From Deltaproteobacteria bacterium (GTDB taxonomy: Bacteria; Myxococcota_A; UBA9160; UBA4427): a stretch of DNA of 64,000 nucleotides. A program made the position numbers and the translations under genes. The notes below the pieces were generated by a model, which was not told where the DNA came from, ran no database searches, and saw nothing but the letters and a program-made list of their open reading frames with translations. This document shows positions 24,252 through 32,311 of this stretch, in pieces. Location of the stretch: NCBI GenBank assembly GCA_029261855.1, contig JAJDAN010000003.1:62001-126000 (forward strand), in the 5' to 3' direction. The stretch's first letter is position 1. Every line of letters starts with the position of its first letter.

Positions 24252-25067
24252 TTGCCGACGATCCAGGGCCTCTGGAAACAGCTTCCTCGCGGGCCGCGGC
24301 GCTGGCTGCAGCGCCAGGCGTGGGAGCAGCTTTCGCGCTTCGACACCGGCCACGATCTCCTCTTCCTGAACCACGGCTATGCGTTCGAGGACGACGACGA
24401 GCCGCCGGCTCTCGACCCGCGCGACGAAGCGAACCGCTACCCGGCGCAGCTCTACCACGTGGTCGCCGCGCCAGGACGACTGCGGGACAAGGACGTCCTC
24501 GAGGTCGGTTGCGGCCGGGGCGGAGGCGCGGACTATCTCGCGCGCTCGCGACGACCGCGCTCTCTGGTGGGCGTGGACCTTACCCGCAGCGCGGTCGACT
24601 TCTGCCGGCGCGCGTACGACGTGCCGGGCCTGTCATTCGTCCCCGGCAATGCCGAAGACCTGCCCTTCCCCGATGCCAGCTTCGACGTGGTCCTCAACGT
24701 CGAATCTTCGGTGTTGTACGAGAAGGTGGAGCGCTTCCTCTCGGAAGTGCACCGCGTACTCCGCCCCGGTGGTCAGTTCCTCTTCGCCGACTACCGCAAC
24801 GCCCGCAAGCTGCCACAGCTCCGCGACCAGCTCGAGCGATGCGGACTCGAGATCCTCGCCGAAGAGAACATCACCCGGAACGTTCTCGCTTCGATGAGAC
24901 GCGAGACCGGACGCAAGCGCGAGCTGATCGCCCGCCACGCCCCGCGGCTGCTGCGCGACAGCCTCGAACGCTTCGCCGCGGTGGACAGCGGCGACCGCGA
25001 GCTCCACGCCTTCGAATGCGGCGCGCGGGTCTATTGGCGCTTCGTCTTGCAGAAGCGGCCCGACTAG
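24252..25067 (+). CDS. Class I SAM-dependent methyltransferase
   Basis: 271 aa from a TTG start preceded by GGAGGG at 6 bp. Motif I is VLEVGCGRGGGADYLARS (about 79-96), motif II the acidic end of LVGVDLTRSAVDFCRRAY, then NAEDLPFPDASFDVVLNVESSVLYEKVERFLSEVHRVLRPGGQFLFADYRN. This is the methyltransferase-11 pattern seen in small-molecule and lipid methyltransferases (phthiotriol-dimycocerosate-like by feel). The DegT aminotransferase starts 3 bp downstream, so the pair are likely co-translated and may modify one glycolipid or secondary metabolite. Confidence 0.9.
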   Translation: MPTIQGLWKQLPRGPRRWLQRQAWEQLSRFDTGHDLLFLNHGYAFEDDDEPPALDPRDEANRYPAQLYHVVAAPGRLRDKDVLEVGCGRGGGADYLARSRRPRSLVGVDLTRSAVDFCRRAYDVPGLSFVPGNAEDLPFPDASFDVVLNVESSVLYEKVERFLSEVHRVLRPGGQFLFADYRNARKLPQLRDQLERCGLEILAEENITRNVLASMRRETGRKRELIARHAPRLLRDSLERFAAVDSGDRELHAFECGARVYWRFVLQKRPD

Positions 25068-25069
25068 CC

Positions 25070-26293
25070 GTGTGGTCCCGGATTCGCCTGGACGTCGGCT
25101 GGTCCGACCTCGCGATCACCGCCCTGCGCTGCACGCTGCCGGCCGATCGGGAAGCCGCCCAACAGCGCCTCGAAGAGCAGTGGTCACCGGGCGCCGCCCT
25201 CGCCTGCCACGCCGTTCGCAGCGGCTTCGACCTGCTGCTGACCGCACTCGCCTGGCCCACAGGCCACGAAATCCTCTTTTCTGCCCTCAACGTCAAAGGG
25301 ATGGTGAAGATCGCCGAACGCCATGGCCTGCAACCCGTTCCCGTGGATCTCCGCGTCGACACCATGGGGCCGGATCTCGAGGCGCTCGAACGGGCGATCA
25401 CGCCGCGCAGCCGCGCCATCCTCGTGGCGCACCTCTTCGGCGCCCGGCTCGACCTCGTCCCGCTGATGGCCATCGCCCGCCGCCACGGCCTGATGGTCAT
25501 CGAGGATTGCGCGCAGGCCTTCGCAGGCACTGAGTTCCGCGGTCATCCGGAATCGGACGTGACGATGTTCAGCTTCGGTCCCCTCAAGACCGCCACGGCG
25601 CTCGGCGGAGCCCTGCTCGAGGTGCGGGACCGCACGTTGCTCGACCAGATGCGCTCGCTACAGCAACGACACCCGGTCCAGACCCGCTCGTCCCTCGCGA
25701 TGCGCTGCCTCAAATTCGCGCTCCTCAAGGCACTGACCTGGCGCTGGCTGTTCGGCGCGGTCGCCTGGGGATTCCGGCGACTCGGGCGCGACTACGAAGA
25801 CCCGGTCGCGGGCTCGGTCCGCGGGGTCGCGAAGCTGGGGACCAGCGACAAGCTGCGACATCGCCCGTGTGCGGCGCAGCTCGCCCTGCTCGAGCGCCGC
25901 ATCCGCCGCTTCTCGAAGCGTCGAATCGCAGGGCGACGCAGCGCCGGGGAGCGACTGCGCGACCTCGTCCATGAGATCGCGTCCCTCGTGCCCCTACCCG
26001 GCCAGGCGAACGCGATCCACGACTACTGGGTGTTCCCGGTCCTCGTGAACGATCCGGCCCACGTGATCGCCGCCATGCGCGCCGAAGGCTTCGACGTATC
26101 CGACCTGCCGCGGTCTCGTACGGTGGCCGCGCCGGCGGACCGCCCGAAGCTCGAGCCGACGGTGGCCCGCGAGGCCCTCTCGCGCCTGCTGTTGCTGCCC
26201 TGCTACGCCGCCATGCCCGACGCCGAACTCGAGCGGCAAGCCGCCGCGCTGGCCCGGGCCTCGGCGCGCAGCACCGGACCCCACTCGCCCTGA
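25070..26293 (+). CDS. DegT/DnrJ/EryC1/StrS family aminotransferase
   Basis: 407 aa from the GTG at 25070, 3 bp after the methyltransferase stop. The PLP domain shows GHEILFSALNVKGMVKIAERHGLQPVPVD, GARLDLVPLMAIARRHGLMVIEDCAQAFAG (the conserved Glu-Asp-x-Ala-Gln) and MFSFGPLKTATALGGALLE, where Lys is the PLP-binding residue. About 60 residues around 200-260 are basic and hydrophobic (LKFALLKALTWRWLFGAVAWGFRRLG), suggesting membrane association, unusual for the sugar aminotransferases of this family. PLP dehydratase variants exist, but the Lys is present so transamination is likely. Confidence 0.9.
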   Translation: MWSRIRLDVGWSDLAITALRCTLPADREAAQQRLEEQWSPGAALACHAVRSGFDLLLTALAWPTGHEILFSALNVKGMVKIAERHGLQPVPVDLRVDTMGPDLEALERAITPRSRAILVAHLFGARLDLVPLMAIARRHGLMVIEDCAQAFAGTEFRGHPESDVTMFSFGPLKTATALGGALLEVRDRTLLDQMRSLQQRHPVQTRSSLAMRCLKFALLKALTWRWLFGAVAWGFRRLGRDYEDPVAGSVRGVAKLGTSDKLRHRPCAAQLALLERRIRRFSKRRIAGRRSAGERLRDLVHEIASLVPLPGQANAIHDYWVFPVLVNDPAHVIAAMRAEGFDVSDLPRSRTVAAPADRPKLEPTVAREALSRLLLLPCYAAMPDAELERQAAALARASARSTGPHSP

Positions 26294-26495
26294 TCCGTCA
26301 GGCGGATCCGGGCGCGACTCCAATTCGCGCTCGGAATCGCGCGAGGCTCCGTCTCGTGCGGCGATTTGGCTCTTGGCACTCGAGTTCACTGGTGTGAGGT
26401 TGTCGCGCTCTCGACGAAATCCACCCGGGAAGCGGGATCCGCAAGGTTCAGCGGAAGTCCAGCGCGCGCTGTACCACGACAATTACGGATTGGGG

Positions 26496-27260
26496 CTAGG
26501 ACGAGCGAACCTGCGGCCCCCGGTTCCAGTCCCGCTTCCAGCGCGCGTGGTTTCGCAGCCCGTCCCGGACGTAGCCCGTCATGCGCAAGCCGCGCAGGAA
26601 CAGGTCGGATACCAGTGCTCCTCGCCAACGCATGGGGCGTCGGAAGTCGAAGAGCAGGATCACGCGGTATTCGTCCGTATCGTTCCAGACCTCGTGGGAG
26701 AGGGTGTCGTCGAAGATGAGCAGTTCGCCGTCCGCCCAGCTGCAGGTCTGCGTCCCGATGCGGATGCGACAGTCACCACGTGCTCCCGGAACGATCAGCC
26801 CCAGATGCCCGCGCACGATGCCCTTGGTCACCCCCCGATGTGCCTGGACGTGTGCCCCCGGCGGCAGCACCGAGTAGAAGGCGGTCTCGAGTCCGGGCAC
26901 GGCCGCCAGGAGTCGTCCGGTCTCGGGGCAAGCGGCGAGCGCGTCTTCGTCGCGATGACCGACCGCGTAGAAGAAGAAGGTCTTCCAGCGGGCATCCGGT
27001 GCGATCCGCTGTTGGTCGGGCGATAGCGCGGCGAAGCCGGGCAACTCGTCTCGGCGCGTGAGGATCCGTTCCGCCTCGTCGCGTATCGGCTTCCAGTGTG
27101 CCAAGAAGAAGTCGGACCAGGCGAAGGTCGACGCGTCGAAGACGGCGGGATCACCGATCGTCGACTGAGCCGCGAGAAAGCCAGACAAACGACGGATCGC
27201 CCGCTTGCCGAGCTTCTTCACCAATCGACGCCGATAGCGGCGAACGGAATTCAACGGCAA
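26496..27260 (-). CDS. Aspartyl/asparaginyl beta-hydroxylase family dioxygenase
   Basis: 254 aa. The start is TTG at 27258-27260, with GGAGGA upstream. Conserved features of the LpxO/AspH fold are present: WKTFFFYAVGHRD, then PGLETAFYSVLPPGAHVQAHRGVTKGIVRGHLGLIVPG with the first iron His in AHRG, and WADGELLIFDDTLSHEVWNDTDEYRVILLFDFRRP with the second His in SHEVWN and the 2-oxoglutarate Arg in EYRVILL. The family hydroxylates Asp/Asn residues or lipid A acyl chains. The basic N-terminus (RRYRRRLVKKLGKRAIRR) suggests membrane-surface contact, closer to LpxO, but the substrate is unproven. The 202-bp gap downstream to the DegT stop holds nothing I recognise. Confidence 0.88.
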   Translation of the reverse strand: MPLNSVRRYRRRLVKKLGKRAIRRLSGFLAAQSTIGDPAVFDASTFAWSDFFLAHWKPIRDEAERILTRRDELPGFAALSPDQQRIAPDARWKTFFFYAVGHRDEDALAACPETGRLLAAVPGLETAFYSVLPPGAHVQAHRGVTKGIVRGHLGLIVPGARGDCRIRIGTQTCSWADGELLIFDDTLSHEVWNDTDEYRVILLFDFRRPMRWRGALVSDLFLRGLRMTGYVRDGLRNHARWKRDWNRGPQVRSS

Positions 27261-27293
27261 GGCATCCTCCGCGACTGGGCGGGCGTTCCGAGA

Positions 27294-30200
27294 TCAAGAG
27301 AGGATGGCGAGCAGCTCGCGTGCCCTGCGAAGGTCCGCTGTCTCCTTCCCCTCACTGAGCCCATTGTACACACCGCCTAGCAAGTCGCGGCCCTCGTCCT
27401 TGTGACCTTCCGCAAGCATGCGTGCGGCCAGACTGGTCGCAGCACGCAGCTCGAACGCCTTCAGGCCCCGGGCACGCGCCTCCTCGAGCGCCCCGTGCAA
27501 GAGTAGATCGCCTTCGTCGCGACGCGACGAGTCGACGCGCAGCAGCAGCTCTCCCTTCTGACGACGAAGCTCCGCGTCCATGTACGGAGTCTTCGTCTGC
27601 TCGGCGAGGGCGAGCGCCTGGTCGAGGGCCGACAACGCGTCCGCCCCCCGTCCCGCCGCGGTCAACGCTTCGGCGTAGATTCCCACGATGCCGGGCCCCA
27701 CGACGTGGGTCCCCGTTCCGGCCAGGCCTGCAAGCCCCCGCTCGAGTTGCTCGAGACCCTGGGGTCCTCCATCCCGCATGACCCGGGCCCAGCCCGCGAG
27801 CACCGCACCCAGCCCGTGCCAGAGCACGTAGCCGCGCTTTCCGGCCACCTCGAGGATCGCCTCCGCACGTTGCGAGACGCCGTCCACATCGCCCCGGAGC
27901 TGCGCGACCCAGGCCGCCCAGGTCAGGGCGAACGCCAGGGTCAGATCGTCGACGGCATCCGCGACCGCCTGCTCGTTCTGACGCACAGCGCGATCCGCGG
28001 ACCCGAGCTGCCACAGGCAGAGCGCCAGGTACGACCGGGCCGAGACCGCGGGGTCTTGTCCATAGGCATAGGCGAGGGACCGATGCTGCACCGGGTCGTA
28101 GCGGTCTGCAGCGCGCTCGAGATGACTGGTCGCGCGCGCCGGCTGGCCGGTCCAGAAGAGCGGGATCCCGAGCGACAGGTCCGCGGAGACCCGTAGCTTC
28201 GAGTCCGAAGCCAGCTCGGCCATGGCCAGCATCCGGTCGCCGAGGGAGACGGCCGTCTCGAGCTCACCCCGAGCCTGGTGAAAGACGGACAGCCCGAACA
28301 GCGCGGGTCCCGTTTCGACAGTCGGACCGATGGCCGTACAGAGTTCCTGGGCACGCTCGAACACCCGCTCGACGTCCGGGTCCGACGCGCCTTCGGCCGC
28401 CATCGAATGCACGCCGAGCTGCACCTGGAAGTTGAGCTCCTGCAGCTGGGTCTCCGCCGTGACAGGCACCTCCGACAGCAGTTCGAGCCCGCGAGACAGA
28501 TGCCGGATCGCCTCCGAAGTGGCGGAACGCGATGCCGCCTGCTCGGCCGCCTCCTGGTACCAGCCGATGGCCAGGGCGGCGATCCCGGCCTCGTCATAGT
28601 GGCGCGCGATCAGCTCCGGCTCGGCGGCGACCCGTCCCGACGGACCCTCAGCAAGGGCGCCCGCGACCCCGCGATGCAGGCGGCGGCGCGCGCTCCGCAG
28701 CAGGGACTCGTAGGCGGCGTCCCGGATGAGCGCGTGCCGGAACGAGTAGCTCGCGCGAGGCGACTCGCCCTGGCGGACCAGCAGACCCGCGCGTGTCAGT
28801 TCGGCCAACCCCGCTTCCAGGGCGTCCGGTGTCGCTTCACTGATGACGGCCAGCAGCTCGTGGGTAAAGTCTCGGCCCAACACGGAGGCCTGCTGGGCGA
28901 TCTCCTTGGCGGGCCCGAGTCGATCGAGCCGTGAGGCCAACGAACTCTTCAGCGTCGAGGGAATCGAGAAGCCGGCGAGCCCTTCCGCCGCGTCGGGAGA
29001 AGCGCCGGACTCGAGTACCGCACGCGCGAGCTCCTCGACGAAGAGCGGCACGCCGTCGGCCTTCGCGACGATCCGGGTCACCAGCGGCTGGGCCCAGCGT
29101 TGACCGGGGCGGATGCCCTCGACCATCTGCGCCGTCTGCTGCCGCGTGAGCGGATTCAGTGCCACCTGACGGACCCGCGACGACGGCGCGAAGGCCGGCG
29201 TGCGAGACGGCTCGAAGGACGGCCGGTAGGTCAGGATCACCAGCAACCGTTTCCAGGAGACCTGCTCGATCAGCAACGAGAGCAGCTCGAGGGTCGAGGG
29301 ATCGACCCAATGCAGGTCCTCGACGACGAGCACGACGGGCTCGTCTTCGGACAGGCGGAACAACCAGGCCGTCAAGAGTTCGAGGCTCTTGCGGCGCTGG
29401 ACCTCGGGATTGCTCGGCGCCTCCCGGTAGCCGACGGGGAGCTCCACCGACAGCAGCTTGGCCAACACGGGCATCACGTCGTCCAGGGACAAGCCCGCGG
29501 GCTCGAGTGCCTGCTCGATCTTCTCGGCGCGGAGCTCGCTGGGATCGTCCGGCTCGAGCCCGATGACCTCGCGCAGCAGGGCGAGTACGGGATGGAAGGC
29601 GCTGTTCTCGTAGTACGGAGAGCAACACCCCTCCAACCACAGGTGCGCGGAAGAGCCGAGTCGCTCGTGCAGGACCTCGAGCAGCCGCGACTTGCCGATG
29701 CCGGGCTCGCCGCTGAGCAGCACCACTTGCCCGGATCCCTGCCGGACCTGCTCCCACTTCTCGAGCAGCAGCGAAATCTCCTGATCGCGACCCACGAAGG
29801 GAGTCCGGTCTGCACCGTCGTCGCGAGCGCCCCGCGCGAGCACGCGGTAGACCGAAAGCGGTTCCTGGATCCCCCGGAGGCTGCGCTGCCCCAGCCCTTC
29901 CATGTCGAACTGGTCCTTCACCAGGTGGCGTGTCGCTTCACTGATCACCACGGTTCCGGACTCGGCCTCCCCCTGCAGGCGCGCCGTGATATTGATCGTG
30001 TCTCCCATCGCGATCCGGTCGCGTCCTCGCCCAAGGGCGCCCACCACCACCTCGCCGGTGTGGATCCCGATCCGGATCTCGAGAGGTCGCCCGCGCAGGA
30101 CCGGCAGGCGATCCACGAGCTGTCGGTTCAGCGCCGGCATCTCCCGCAGGATCTCGAGCGCCGCCTGGACGGCTCGCGTGGGATCGTCCTCGTGCGCGCG

Positions 30201-30506
30201 GGGATAGCCGAAGTAGACGAGCAGCCCGTCTCCGAGATACTGCGCGATCGTTCCGTCGTTGACCGCAATGCTGCGCGCGCAGAGTTCCTGATACGCGCCG
30301 ATGGCAGCCCCGAGCTCTTCCGGGTCGAGCCGCTGCGAAAGCTCGGTCGAGTCCACGAGGTCGCAGAACATCGAGGTGATGTGACGGCGCTCCCCTTCCG
30401 GAGTCGGAAGCTCGATCCAGCCGTCCGCGCCCGCGAGCGCACATCCGCAACGCATGCAGAAGCGTGCATCGGACGGGCTCTCTTGGTGGCAGGAAGGACA
30501 GTTCAC
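27294..30506 (-). CDS. Zinc-ribbon, class III cyclase, AAA ATPase and TPR multidomain protein
   Basis: 1070 aa from the GTG at 30504-30506. The open frame continues upstream through the NTAQ1 gene, which is rejected. Order: zinc ribbon (CPSCHQESPSDARFCMRCGC, residues 3-22); class III nucleotide cyclase domain with ITSMFCDLVDSTELSQRLDP, IAQYLGDGLLVYFGYPRAHEDD, IRIGIHTGEVVVGALG and DTINITARL, where both metal Asp residues and the N-x3-R pair are present; an AAA ATPase/STAND module with Walker A GEPGIGKSRLLE and Walker B VVLVVEDLHWVD; then about 500 residues of helical TPR-like repeats. It is probably a cytoplasmic signalling protein making cAMP or cGMP in response to protein partners. The signal sensed is unknown. 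Confidence 0.92.
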   Translation of the reverse strand: MNCPSCHQESPSDARFCMRCGCALAGADGWIELPTPEGERRHITSMFCDLVDSTELSQRLDPEELGAAIGAYQELCARSIAVNDGTIAQYLGDGLLVYFGYPRAHEDDPTRAVQAALEILREMPALNRQLVDRLPVLRGRPLEIRIGIHTGEVVVGALGRGRDRIAMGDTINITARLQGEAESGTVVISEATRHLVKDQFDMEGLGQRSLRGIQEPLSVYRVLARGARDDGADRTPFVGRDQEISLLLEKWEQVRQGSGQVVLLSGEPGIGKSRLLEVLHERLGSSAHLWLEGCCSPYYENSAFHPVLALLREVIGLEPDDPSELRAEKIEQALEPAGLSLDDVMPVLAKLLSVELPVGYREAPSNPEVQRRKSLELLTAWLFRLSEDEPVVLVVEDLHWVDPSTLELLSLLIEQVSWKRLLVILTYRPSFEPSRTPAFAPSSRVRQVALNPLTRQQTAQMVEGIRPGQRWAQPLVTRIVAKADGVPLFVEELARAVLESGASPDAAEGLAGFSIPSTLKSSLASRLDRLGPAKEIAQQASVLGRDFTHELLAVISEATPDALEAGLAELTRAGLLVRQGESPRASYSFRHALIRDAAYESLLRSARRRLHRGVAGALAEGPSGRVAAEPELIARHYDEAGIAALAIGWYQEAAEQAASRSATSEAIRHLSRGLELLSEVPVTAETQLQELNFQVQLGVHSMAAEGASDPDVERVFERAQELCTAIGPTVETGPALFGLSVFHQARGELETAVSLGDRMLAMAELASDSKLRVSADLSLGIPLFWTGQPARATSHLERAADRYDPVQHRSLAYAYGQDPAVSARSYLALCLWQLGSADRAVRQNEQAVADAVDDLTLAFALTWAAWVAQLRGDVDGVSQRAEAILEVAGKRGYVLWHGLGAVLAGWARVMRDGGPQGLEQLERGLAGLAGTGTHVVGPGIVGIYAEALTAAGRGADALSALDQALALAEQTKTPYMDAELRRQKGELLLRVDSSRRDEGDLLLHGALEEARARGLKAFELRAATSLAARMLAEGHKDEGRDLLGGVYNGLSEGKETADLRRARELLAILS

Positions 30507-30718
30507 GGATCGCTCGGATCGGGCCGGATTCGGGTTGGGATTCGGATTCGGCCGAACGGTGCCATAGTGGCGAGCAACACGGCCGTATACCAGGGCACAC
30601 TTGCCGGGCGGAGATGTGGCAGCACCCAGCCGGGCGAGCTTCCCTGACGGCCGGAACCGCAGCTTCCGGCTTGCTGCGGGTGCACGGCCTTCTGCCCCGC
30701 ACGCTCCTGGCGACCAAT

Positions 30719-31267
30719 ATGGACGGACCGACACACTACTGGCCCTACTACTGTGAGGAGAACGTCTGGCACGCCGCCGCCGACCCCCTCGCCGCCGGAC
30801 GCGTCGCGTATGCGCTGTTCGTGTCCAACGAGCAGTGCCGCGTCGCCATGTGGGAGCAGCGCGCAGCGCCCCGGGGCGAAGCCATCTTGTGGGACTACCA
30901 CGTGGCGCTACTCGAGCGTGAAGACGACGACTGGACGGTCTTCGACCCGGACTGCCGGGTGGCAGAGCGATTGCCCGCCGACGAATGGATCGAGCGGAGC
31001 TTCGGCCCGCTGCCCGCGGCCGCGCGAGAGTTCGCGCCCTGCTTCCGCCTGGTCGCTGCGGACACGTACCGCCGCGAGCTGTGCAGCGACCGCGGTCACA
31101 TGCGCCGCGGTGAGGAGTGGCGAGCGCCACCGCCACCGTGGCCCGCGATCGGAGCAGGGTCGAACCTGATGCGCTTCGTCGACATGGAAACGAGCTTCCG
31201 CGGACGCGTGCTCGACCTCGAAGCGCTCCGTGACTTCCTCAGCGGGGAAGCGGATTGTCAGCCATGA
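30719..31267 (+). CDS. NTAQ1: Protein N-terminal glutamine amidohydrolase (NTAQ1 family)
   Basis: 182 aa. It lines up with human NTAQ1 by memory along its whole length: YYCEENVWH, YALFVSNEQCRVAMWEQ, ILWDYHVALLERED, FDPDCRV, FRLVAADTYRRELCSDRGHMRRGEEWRAPPPPWPAI, NLMRFVDM. The catalytic triad is Cys12 (CEEN), His61 (WDYHV) and Asp76 (FDPD), matching human Cys28, His81 and Asp97. The enzyme deamidates N-terminal Gln to Glu, making a secondary N-degron. In bacteria this would feed Bpt-type leucyl-transferase and ClpS, neither in this window. The ATG at 30719 is chosen because the family begins near here; upstream in-frame sequence looks non-coding. The 3' end overlaps the convergent dehalogenase by 29 bp. 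Confidence 0.93.
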   Translation: MDGPTHYWPYYCEENVWHAAADPLAAGRVAYALFVSNEQCRVAMWEQRAAPRGEAILWDYHVALLEREDDDWTVFDPDCRVAERLPADEWIERSFGPLPAAAREFAPCFRLVAADTYRRELCSDRGHMRRGEEWRAPPPPWPAIGAGSNLMRFVDMETSFRGRVLDLEALRDFLSGEADCQP

Positions 31268-32249
31268 AGCGGACCACCGCGGCCGCCACGTCCTCGCCGG
31301 CGTCCTCCTGCAGGAAGTGGCCCGCGCCGGCGATCGTCACGTGCTTCTGCGACTTGGCACCCGGGACTTCTTCCTGGAAGCGGACGTGGGCACCGCGGGT
31401 CACCGGGTCGCCGTCGGAGAATGCGGTCAGGAAGGGTCGGTCGAAGCGCCGGAGCACTTCCCAGGCGGCCTGGTTGTCGGGGATCGCCGGATCATCGGGG
31501 AAGACCGGGACGAGGCTCGGGAACTGGCGCGCCCCGGCCATGAACTCCGGTCCCGGGAACGGCGCGTCGTACGCCGAGAGCACCTCGTCCGGCAGGACGC
31601 GGCCACCGGCGTGGAGCATGATGTCGGAGATCTTCAGCTCGGGAGTCTCCGCGCAGAACTTGCGCCAGTAGAGAAAACCCGGCGCTCCGTCCGTGGCTGC
31701 GAAGCGCTGCCCCAGCTCGGACACGTCGACCACGGGCAGGCTTTCGTACAGCGCCCGCATGGGACCGGCTGCATCCGCCGGAACGCCGGCCCCGTCGGGC
31801 AACGCGGTGTTCGCCGTCACGACCCGCGCGAACCGTTCCGGGTGTTGCGCGACGAGTCGCAGTCCCACGAGTCCGCCCCAGTCCTGGCAGAAGAGCGTGA
31901 CGTCGCGCAGGTCCAGCTGTTCGAGCCAGGCACTCATCCACGCGACGTGATTCGCATAGCTGTAGTCGCTGCGCTCGCTGGGCTTGTCGGAACGACCGAA
32001 GCCGACGAAGTCGGGGGCGATCACGCGATGACCCGCCGCCGTGAGGACGGGAATCATCTTGCGATAGAGATAGGACCAGGTCGGTTGCCCGTGGAGGCAC
32101 AGCACGGTCTCGGCGTTCGCATCACCCCGGTCGACGTGATGAATGCGAAGACGCCCGCCCTCGCCGTCCGGGACCTCGCTGTAGTTCGGCGCGAAGTCGT
32201 ACCCGGCGAGACCCTGAAAGCGTTCATCGGGAGTTCGGAGTGTCTGCAT
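31239..32249 (-). CDS. Haloalkane dehalogenase-like alpha/beta hydrolase (HLD-I, DhlA/DhmA type)
   Basis: 336 aa from the ATG at 32247-32249. The oxyanion motif is HGQPTWSYLYRKMIPVLTAAGHRVIAPDFVGFGRSDKP, very close to DhlA. The nucleophile is Asp123 in FCQDWGGLVGL, with the adjacent Trp124 that helps bind halide. Acid residue candidate is in FSDGDPVTRG and the base His in AGAGHFLQED. An Asp nucleophile with DWGG and the GQPTW motif marks haloalkane dehalogenases rather than esterases (Ser) or epoxide hydrolases (two lid Tyr). Real substrates could be halogenated alkanes or an unknown natural compound. It is divergent from DUF3604; a 10-bp palindrome ACTGCGCAGT lies at 32251-32260, just before its start. 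Confidence 0.88.
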   Translation of the reverse strand: MQTLRTPDERFQGLAGYDFAPNYSEVPDGEGGRLRIHHVDRGDANAETVLCLHGQPTWSYLYRKMIPVLTAAGHRVIAPDFVGFGRSDKPSERSDYSYANHVAWMSAWLEQLDLRDVTLFCQDWGGLVGLRLVAQHPERFARVVTANTALPDGAGVPADAAGPMRALYESLPVVDVSELGQRFAATDGAPGFLYWRKFCAETPELKISDIMLHAGGRVLPDEVLSAYDAPFPGPEFMAGARQFPSLVPVFPDDPAIPDNQAAWEVLRRFDRPFLTAFSDGDPVTRGAHVRFQEEVPGAKSQKHVTIAGAGHFLQEDAGEDVAAAVVRFMADNPLPR

Positions 32250-32311
32250 GACTGCGCAGTCTATCCCAGCTGCCCTGGTGCATGTCGACGGAGCGCTAAG
32301 CTCGGCGGCGC

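Noticed and set aside
30507-31136. N-terminal extension of the cyclase protein (PNPNPNPNP region)
   Set aside because: It is antisense to the NTAQ1 gene; the zinc ribbon directly after the GTG at 30506 is the natural N-terminus. The PNPN run comes from a small repeated GGATTCGG word.
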